A DNA stretch of 64,000 nucleotides from Ascochyta rabiei (lineage: Eukaryota; Ascomycota; Dothideomycetes; Pleosporales; Didymellaceae), in contig NC_082405.1 of NCBI RefSeq assembly GCF_004011695.2, forward strand, positions 1,240,001 through 1,304,000, written 5' to 3'. Both the position numbers and the translations under genes were made by a program. Below are positions 56,325-64,000 of the stretch, one piece after another. The notes beneath the pieces are model-generated. The model did no database searches and was not told the origin of the DNA. It saw nothing but the letters and a program-made list of their open reading frames with translations. Position 1 is the first letter of the stretch, and each line of letters begins with the position of its first letter.

Positions 56325-58318
56325 CTTGAAGTGTGCGTTAATTAGGTGTGGATTGAGCTGGAGCGTGGTTGGTAGATTGAGGATGTAGGTGAATTGAGTG
56401 CAGATGATGTTTGATGATGGTCAAATGTCGACATTCAATGGCTTCTACTTATACATGCTCAGGTGCCCTGCTCCTTGATCCAGCTTCAACAACGGCAAAC
56501 CTGTAGGAAGGGGGGAAACACCCCTTCGTCATCGAGGACTTTGCGCAGGACGAAGACCGTCATCGCTCTCGAGCGTGCTATACCCCAGCATGTCCTTAAA
56601 GTGGCTCAAGCTTGTAGTCAGAGCCAATGTGAGTTGCTGATCTGGATCCCGGGGCCGTGCTTGAGATGGAGTGACGTTGATGCTCTGTTGTCAGCTCGAA
56701 TTGCCCAAGCGCCTCTTTCGTGACTGGTTCTGTGGAAGCACGGGTAGACCGTTAGAGCCGCTCGTGGCTGAAACAGTACAGGTGGAGCTCGCGAAGCGTT
56801 GGCATCTGGTGCGTGTTCCTACAAATCGATATCGGAGGCTGATGTGGTGCGTGGAGGCGACTCCTTCCACAGGCCATCATAGATCGTCGTCGGGAAGGCG
56901 GCTGCTTAGTTAATATTACCTATCGACATGAGGTCTTTGTACGTTTTTCTCTGCATTAGAAGGCAGAGTTTTGAGAGTACTTCTGGTAAATCATCAGAAA
57001 GATTTCGCGACACGTATTGGACACAGCGTTTATGACGTTGCTAAGCTCTGATAGCAGTGCCTAACATAAGCACATGCATGCTTGCGTCAATGTTCATCCT
57101 CGCAAGGGGTTAACTCAGGAGAAGCGTACTGTAGGTGACTTGTAACCACACAATACATGCATGTTGATATGCGGAGAGAATTAAGATTAGCGTGGCGAAT
57201 GAGAGGCTGATCCAGCTGCACAGCCGCGTGCAGTTGCACATCTAGGAAACTAAAGTCATGTTGAACTCGCCAAAAACTGTATGATCAATTGTCCCTTGTC
57301 CACAGAAACTGAAAATAGTAGTGAACATCGCATTGTGGCGGCTCGAGGTGGCAAAGATGCGCCAACTGCCGTTGTGCCATGTGGGTAGCCGTGACAGGAC
57401 GGGATGGAATAGGGGTGTCAATTTAGCAAGGAAAAGAGCAAGGGGCAAGCAAGTCAGGTATGAGACTACTTCCAAAAACGACTGATCTTACAAGCCTAAC
57501 TCGCTTAGTGAGTGCTATAGCACAAGGTTGAAGATATAGTTCTCTTTTCTATTTGCGTGTAACCGAAGCAAGTGTTGAAGAAAAAATGTCATCGATGCCA
57601 CAGACAGTCGACAGTGGGGTGGCTTGGACCTGAGGGATGCTACAGCCTTACAATTGCTGTATCCTCGGTTTGATGGCATAGTGAAGCTCAGATGGGGTTG
57701 TTGTTGTTGCAAGGAGAAGAGCGCACTGCGCTGCCGTTTAATCCATTAACCACGCGTTCCCTGTCTGGGCGAAAACGCCGACCCGCTTGCGCCGATCACG
57801 TCACTCCTCGTGGGCAGTTGCGGTCCTTATGCCTGACAGCCTGCCATAATCCCTACACCACAACAACTTGCATCGTCATTGTCACCCTGGAACCAATCAA
57901 AGTGGCAGCTCGATCTAATCTGGCTGTTGCTTTTGCCTTGCGTCTAACAGCGCAGCTGAGCAAGGGGCATTTGCCTCAGGAAGCTATACGTTTGATGCTA
58001 TTATTGATACATGAATCGATTTGGGATGCTTTAGGCGACTGTTGGAAACAGGGACCGGCAGCACTTTGCTGCTGGTCTTGGTAGGTGACGTCCACGGCTT
58101 GCAGCAAAAAGCTGGACAACATTATCCTAAGTGCATGAGACGATAGTCAAGAACGTACACATGCATTGTGGACGAGAAGATTGAACAGTAGTAAGTAAAC
58201 ATTAACAATGGTATCATGCTCCGAGATATCAGTACACTAAAGTGAACGCCATGCAATGCAATGCTTTGCGATCTAAAGACTTTTGGGGACGCGCAACCAA
58301 TGCCTTACAAAAAACGAC
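56325..58318. other. Long intergenic between hydrophobin and permease
   Basis: 2 kb containing the hydrophobin promoter at the left. Short frames only; no exon chain, RNA gene or repeat convinced me. Confidence 0.45.
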
Positions 58319-60014
58319 TCATGACTTGGAAAACTTGTTCATCAGCTTCTGCCATGTCGACCTAGAGCTCTCCTCCCAGGTCTCAGAAACCTCGTCGACG
58401 AATTGGCCACTGACCAAGTCCGCCTCAGCAGGCTTGACAAGCGGACTCCTGTAGACGATCTTGTGGCCAATGTACAGGATGGCGAAGAGGATCAAACTGA
58501 TGTATGCAATGAAGAAGTTTTCGACATTCCAGGGAACAAATGCAGTGAATCCTTGAGTGAGAGTGATGATGACAGTGAAAGTCAGACCGTACCAGGCCAT
58601 AGGAGCTCCACCCCAAGACTTGAAGGGCAGAGTGTCGCGGTCGATGTTCTGCGCCTTGAGAGCTCTCATGAACGCGATGTGGCAGATGCAAACGCATGAC
58701 CATGCGATAAAGCCGGCAACGGAAATAATGTTCAGAAGCCAGTTGAAGGCCTCGGTGCCGCTTGCGGAGCAGTTCATGTACCCAAGAAGACCCATCAGAG
58801 CAGTAATGGCAGTGGACCAGTATGGCACGCCCCTCTTGGTAGTCTTCTTAAGGAAAGCTGGTCCGCAGCCGTTCTCAGCCAGACCAACGAGGATACGACT
58901 GCCGGAGTAAACATTGGAGCTAGCTGCGGAAAGAACGACTGTCAAGAGGATAGCATTAAAAATGTCTGGAAGTGCAGTGACTCCAGCGAGCTGAATGGCG
59001 ATGACCAAAGGAGAGGAGCCAGCGTTTGTGTTACCAATAGCGATAGACTCGTTGTCGTATGGGACCAGGATGCCAACGAAGAAGATTGTGAAGATGAACA
59101 AGGTAAAGATGCTCCAGAACGTGTTTCGGATGGCCTTGGGCATGGTAACACGGGGATTGGCAGACTCTCCAGCACCAATGGCGCAGAGCTCGGTGCCCTG
59201 GAAAGCAAAACCGGCCTTGATAAGAACAGCCCAGAAACCAACAAACTTGGCAACAGCTGGTGCATCGGCAAGGTAAGGAGCAAAAGCGCCAGGAGAATCC
59301 CAGTACTTGAAGCCGATGTAGCCCTGAGGTCCAACGCCGCCGGCGTTCATGATGATGGCAAAGATCCAGAAGCCGAACAAGGCAACGACCTTGATGGAAG
59401 CGAACCAAAACTCAAACTCTCCGAAAACGTCGACAGGGAGGAAGTTGACGGCGGAAATGGGAATCCAAAAGATTGTGATGAAGATGGCGATGTTCAAGTC
59501 TTGGTTCCACCATTGGATGATAAGTCCGGCTGCCGACAGCTCGAGCGCATAGGTGATGGACCACGAAAACCAGTAGATCCAACCCATGGCGAATCCAAGA
59601 CTGGGGTCGACGAAACGAGAGGCGTATTGCGTGAAGGCACCAGCGATGGGAAGGTAGGTGGCCATCTCGGCGAGAGACATCATGACCGAATAGACGAGCG
59701 TACCGACGAAGACATAGGCAAGCAACGCGCCTGCGGGACCAGCTGTGTTGATGGAGCTTCCACTGGCAATGAAGACACCGGTACCAACCGTTCCACCTGT
59801 AAAAGATAAGCAAATGTGCGGATAAAGAAATGAAGGGGATGATGGACGCACCGATAGCAACGAATTGCAAATGACGACTCGAGAGCTTCCTCTGCAGCTC
59901 ATCGCTCTGAGGGGCATCCTGCTTCTCGAGGTCGCTTGCCGAGTGAGCAACCGACTTGCTGGAGTGGTAGTCCATCTTGGGAACAATGTCATCGTGTCCT
60001 TGAGTGGCGGCCAT
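58319..60014 (-). CDS. Amino-acid permease (APC/YAT family)
   Basis: Exons are 59852..60014 and 58319..59796, giving 546 aa. The first intron sits in the family's glycine-rich first helix, and joining restores IGGTVGTGVFIASG. Twelve hydrophobic segments can be counted, among them AYVFVGTLVYSVMMSLAEM, ATYLPIAGAFTQYASRF, FGFWIFAIIMNAGG, KAGFAFQGTELCAIGAGE, LLTVVLSAASSNVYSGSRIL and YISLILFAILYIGHKIVY. The N- and C-termini are cytosolic, charged and Ser-rich. It fits the fungal general/specific amino-acid permease group in the plasma membrane; substrate range is not predictable. Confidence 0.93.
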
Positions 60015-61733
60015 CTTGACGATGAAGAGAGGATGAGGCCTGATCTGGGACGTGTAGCCTGGTAGACAGAGTCGTGGAGTCACTGAACTATGGATCAACT
60101 CAGCAACTGGGGAACGGACGTATTTCAATCGCGCTCGTGTGATTTTGTGGAGCCACGGTGCACCGCATCAATGTCAGCCGTCGGCCAACTCCACGCGCTC
60201 TGGTCGTCGCATCGACCATTGAAATTTTCGTGTTGGTCCACTTTGACAGGCAAAGGCCTCAACCTCGCCGCGCCGGTTGCCGACGGTGGTCCGTGATCGT
60301 CTGGTGATCGCGGCGAGCGTAAAATTTGAGCAAGGGCATCATCGGTAATATACGGGTCGTCGCACCCGTTCGCATGAGCTTGTACGACTCAGGCAAAGTG
60401 CAATGGTACCGCGCCGCGTGCCTGAAGCCGAAAGACTGCTGGTAAGAAAAAATCTGCACTCTAGCAGTTCGCTTTCGGCGCTGTAGGTGGCGAACGCTGG
60501 AAGGTTGGGAATAGCGGCGGCTCGTTCCTTCCCCGGGCAATGCGAACAAGTCCTTGGCGTCGAATCACACATCACGTCAGCGCAGAGCCTCTCCACCGAC
60601 TCCCCAAACTCCCCACACAGACCTCGCTTGCGTCCGAGCTGACTCGAAGCATGAATATTCTTTCTGACTAACAGCTGATACCGCAGATATGGATGGGGAG
60701 CGCTTTGACTCAGTACAGATCTCGAGAGCGCAAACACTGTGACTCCAGCGTGCCTGAGGCTCCACCGACACATGAGAATGCCCCCAAACACATACGGCAA
60801 GCGATTGACATGCGCCGCAATCCTACACAATCTCGCGTCTATGAGCCGTACGACCAAAAAGGCAGCTCGGACTGGACTGTACCGGCGGCTCAAAGAGTCA
60901 CACTCCCAACGCCCAGTCGAGCTATGCACACGCCATGTAACCGTAGCCTGCACCATGGTTCTGGGACGTGTGCATCGCGATTACTTCAATATCACAGGCT
61001 CAGAGGTGCCATATTGTCTTCGAGGAGGGACACTGCAAGCATCCAGCAATCTCAATCACCACCGTCAGCTGGTGTCAGGAAAGTCAAGATGACTGCATCG
61101 TCCTCAATGATCTGGACGATTGACTGCCCCAGAAGGCTACGTACGCAGTTGCTCATCGCGCTCACCACGCGTCAGATCTGCATGTCGTAATTGCCTAGAA
61201 TTCCTTGTCTCAGCCCTATGCACGTCCAGAACGTTTCGTACGACAAACACAACGAGACATGCTCGCCTATAGAACCCCAAGGGGACCCGTCAGGTATGGA
61301 TCCGGGGATGTCTTAGTGTGTGCAGGCTCAGTACCGAAGCTTAACCTTTTCGAGGTAAATTTGACAGCTGCATGATTCGGCGTGGTTCACTTGAACAATG
61401 AGGTAGACATGCTACGCTGTCCGACTTAGCCCCTCTACGGTGGTATTTCTGGAACTACTGTCGCTTTGCGCGGGCCTCACTTGGTCATCATCGTCGCTCT
61501 CTCCTTTCAAGTCCAGAGGTAACATGATGAAAGCTACCGTTTTGTTGTGGGCCTGAACGTGTCTCATACTCACCACCATTTCCGTTTGTGATACCGGGAG
61601 GCTGATCAAGCAGAGTATTTGAATTTCAACATGCGGCTGTTAACAGCATCCTTAACTATCGATCCTGATCCACAACATCTTGTTCTCAAAGCACAAAACC
61701 AGCACGAACACCACCGTCTGCCAGCAAACCAAC
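60015..61733. other. Long divergent intergenic region, permease / 398-aa gene
   Basis: 1.7 kb, promoter region for both outward-reading genes. I see no exon or RNA gene. Confidence 0.45.
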
Positions 61734-62976
61734 ATGATCTCTGAAGGGGTACAAAAGTTGCACTGGACGCAGCGAATCGCCTTGGTACGGCACAACCTTC
61801 ACGCCGCTCGACGGACAGGCGATTTCAGTTTCTTCAAATCACTACAGGCGCATGCTCTCATTGAAGGCACTGATCACGTTGCTCTCCTCAATCAGACCCT
61901 CGGCGACAGTGCGGATGGTGTCCTGGCGACTCTCGATAATCTCAATGCTGGCATAGCTTACGTCCATCAGGACGCGTTCAAAGCCATATACGACAACGCC
62001 AAGAACAACATGCACGTAGGAGAAGGTACATTAGCTAGTCGACGGTCCCTCCTCCGCGTAGACATCTGCCAGCAACGCGACATGGCCGATCATGCCATCG
62101 ACAAGACCACCAACTCCGCCATCAACCTCATCCAAGCCCAACCAGCTCATTGCCAGGATGCGGTGGCAAATGCATGGATCACTGGTGCCACCATCATGGC
62201 TGACGCAGTCTGCGTGTGTCTCAATGAGATGAACAGCCTCGAAGATCACCTTGACGACTTCATCAGCCTCGAGTACTCCTGGAACAGCATCCAAAATTCC
62301 GTCGACGCCGCCATCTCTGCACTGCGTGGGATCTTCAGCCTTATGACGACTACCTCCCAACCCGCTGCACCACACAGGAACCGCAATCTTAGCGTCTCGT
62401 CAGCCAGCAGCCAAGATCACGGCAGCGCAGCAAGCATACGCAGCCGCAACTCGTCCACCGCGTCCGCGTTCAGCATGATTAAGCGCGCATTCAGCGTAAG
62501 CGCTCCGTCGGGCCCCCCACCCTCGAAATCAGCACGCAGCAGTGTGAACAGCGGCAGCCTGCCTCTCCCAGACCCCAACTCAAGGGGCTTCCGCGCAAGC
62601 ATCAGCGCTGCGTGCCCGACCAAGATGCCCAATTTCGGCGACCATCCGCATACGGTGCTGACGACCATCCCGCCGACGCCTGCTGTCATCGACATGGGCT
62701 CGCCAGATGTGATGAATCCGTTCAAGGAGAATCCGGATTACTTTGCTTTCGACATGGGCAGTAGCAGGAAGAAGGAACCTGAGCAAGGCAGCGCGGATGA
62801 GATGTTGCATATGTGAGTTGAGTCGTGGTCGTGACATTGAGTGGAGCTAACTTTGCAGCAGTGAGGATCTTGATCCTCTTTACTCGCCGGCGGTGATTGA
62901 GATGCCTCAGCCGCTGAAGTCGAGACGTCTTTCCGAGTCTTTTGACATGTCTAACCCCGATGGTATCACTGTTTGA
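61734..62976 (+). CDS. Helical hypothetical protein, 398 aa
   Basis: Exons are 61734..62812 and 62859..62976, joined in an ATC codon. The N-terminal 215 residues look all-helical and cysteine-poor (KLHWTQRIALVRHNLHAARR, AVANAWITGATIMADAVCV, SLEYSWNSIQNSVDAAISAL). The rest is Ser/Pro-rich and disordered, ending EDLDPLYSPAVIEMPQPLKS. No signal peptide, no known motif. The helical core could be a four-helix or ankyrin-flanking fold, but I cannot name a family. Expected to be lineage-restricted. Confidence 0.7.
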
Positions 62977-63116
62977 TGGTAGGCTGTTCAGTAACTGGTT
63001 TGCGTGTTCGGTTTTGTTGTATTATAAGGTCAGCAGATGTCAGGTTAATCGAGACGAGTATACAAAGTTTCACGCGAACATGTAATCAACCAAAATATTA
63101 GGTAGCCCATACGGCA

Positions 63117-63875
63117 TTACAGTCCAACTCTGCTTTTACGCCCTACGTAAATTCTGCGCACATAGTCCAAACCAGCCCAGTCCATAAGCGTACTTCCGTC
63201 GCTTCTCCGCTCCTTGTCGTCCTCTTTCATGCTGTCAGCACCCACACGAATAACCTCGACCTGAACAGGAGATGGACTCGGCACTTCCACCTGCACGTTT
63301 TCCGTGCTTCTATCGCTTTTGAACCAACTGCGCATGCTCTTGCTCCTGCTCGTTCTAGCACTGCGTTTCTGTTCCTCATCATCGGGATACCGCAGCCACC
63401 ATGGCTTTCGATCGAGTGACAGCCAGCTTGCTCGTGGCGGGGGTTTCCTTGGGCTCGGTTGGCCCATCTCGTGTATCTCTTTGATGGGTAGTTCGAAATA
63501 TCTCAGGCTTTGTGTTGGCGCTTCGACCGGGCTATCGCAGGGCTTGATGGGCGCTGAAGAGGATACTGCAAGCGGACAGCTTATCCGTGTTTTCATTCCA
63601 TGTCCCTCCGGAGTCGTGCTGTCATTTTCGACGGGCGTGGATGTAGCGGAAGAACTACGCCGGCTAAACCACAGTCTTGTGCGCTCGTGACGCATTCCGA
63701 GATAGTAGAAGACACCAGCGAGGATGACGACGCATATTGCTATTGCGAAACCACTGCCGACATCTTGGCCTTTTGTGACGCGTTTTGCATGCTTGTGGTG
63801 ATGAGGTAGAGGGCTAGCGGATATGGTTCGGAGCGTGATGAGCAGTTGGAGAGCAAGTGCCAGTGTCGAGATCAT
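63117..63875 (-). CDS. Secretory single-pass membrane protein, 252 aa
   Basis: Single exon. N-terminal signal peptide (LALALQLLITLRTISASP), a short His/Lys ectodomain (HHHKHAKRVTKG), then a helix GFAIAICVVILAGVFYYLGM ending in RHERTRLW. The cytosolic tail is Ser/Pro-rich with SWLSLDRKPWWLRYPDDEE and a basic RTSRSKSMRSWFK region. No domain recognised. Its 3' end lies 140 bp from the 398-aa gene in convergent orientation. Confidence 0.75.
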   Translation of the reverse strand: MISTLALALQLLITLRTISASPLPHHHKHAKRVTKGQDVGSGFAIAICVVILAGVFYYLGMRHERTRLWFSRRSSSATSTPVENDSTTPEGHGMKTRISCPLAVSSSAPIKPCDSPVEAPTQSLRYFELPIKEIHEMGQPSPRKPPPRASWLSLDRKPWWLRYPDDEEQKRSARTSRSKSMRSWFKSDRSTENVQVEVPSPSPVQVEVIRVGADSMKEDDKERRSDGSTLMDWAGLDYVRRIYVGRKSRVGL

Positions 63876-64000
63876 TGTTACGAGATCGCAATGCTGTGAA
63901 ACAAACGGCCAGACACCGCGAGATACTTAATGCAACACAAGGTCTAGATCGTGGCCAGAGTCGAGGCTTTCTTGTGCTGCTGTTGGACATGTCCAGATTT

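Noticed and set aside
1..64000. CRISPR array, rRNA, prophage or bacterial operon
   Set aside because: Genome is fungal; no spaced palindromic repeats or rRNA signatures were found.

Overview
This window is nuclear DNA of a filamentous ascomycete (Pezizomycotina). The evidence is intron-bearing genes with mostly short GT-AG introns and CTRAY branch sites, no operons, a class II hydrophobin, an Inp1-type peroxisome protein and a Skn7-type HSF/receiver hybrid. Dothideomycetes is my guess from the style of the lineage-restricted proteins, not something the sequence proves. I resolved about 30 protein genes and one tRNA, and gave exon coordinates wherever the splice phase closes.

Layout. 0-7 kb: HIS7 (cut by the window edge) divergent from IMP3, an ARIH1/HEL1-type RBR ubiquitin ligase, and GCD6 (eIF2B epsilon). 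7.8-12 kb: SKN7 head-to-head with a mitochondrial peroxiredoxin. 12.9-24.7 kb: formamidase, a conserved multi-pass membrane protein, INP1, a Ser-rich hypothetical, an SS18/SSXT-like coactivator with a polyglutamine tract, and a 109-aa two-exon gene with no long ORF. 25-29 kb: AIM24 and ATM1, two mitochondrial genes sharing a 284-bp divergent promoter. 29.9-38.1 kb: a small hypothetical, a cytosolic GH15 enzyme, a DJ-1/PfpI protein, an FAD-dependent oxidoreductase and another hypothetical. 39 kb: tRNA-Gly(UCC). 40.2-45.6 kb: a NIPA-type transporter divergent from COG4 across repeat-rich DNA. 45.9-56.3 kb: a block rich in secreted and surface proteins (GH125 mannosidase, a 797-aa secreted protein with GPI-like tail, an orphan Cys-bearing exon, an 88-aa secreted protein, two convergent single-pass membrane proteins, a hydrophobin). 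58.3-63.9 kb: an amino-acid permease, a 398-aa unknown and another single-pass membrane protein.

Most of the window is housekeeping euchromatin. I see no transposon, CRISPR, rRNA or biosynthetic cluster. Points worth a second look are the SKN7/peroxiredoxin pair with a GGCnnGGCnnGGC array between them, a GATA-site cluster upstream of formamidase, two introns that close only with GC-AG boundaries, 17- and 19-nt microexons, the orphan exon at 47.8 kb, and several minisatellites. I do not claim a wholly new biological system.
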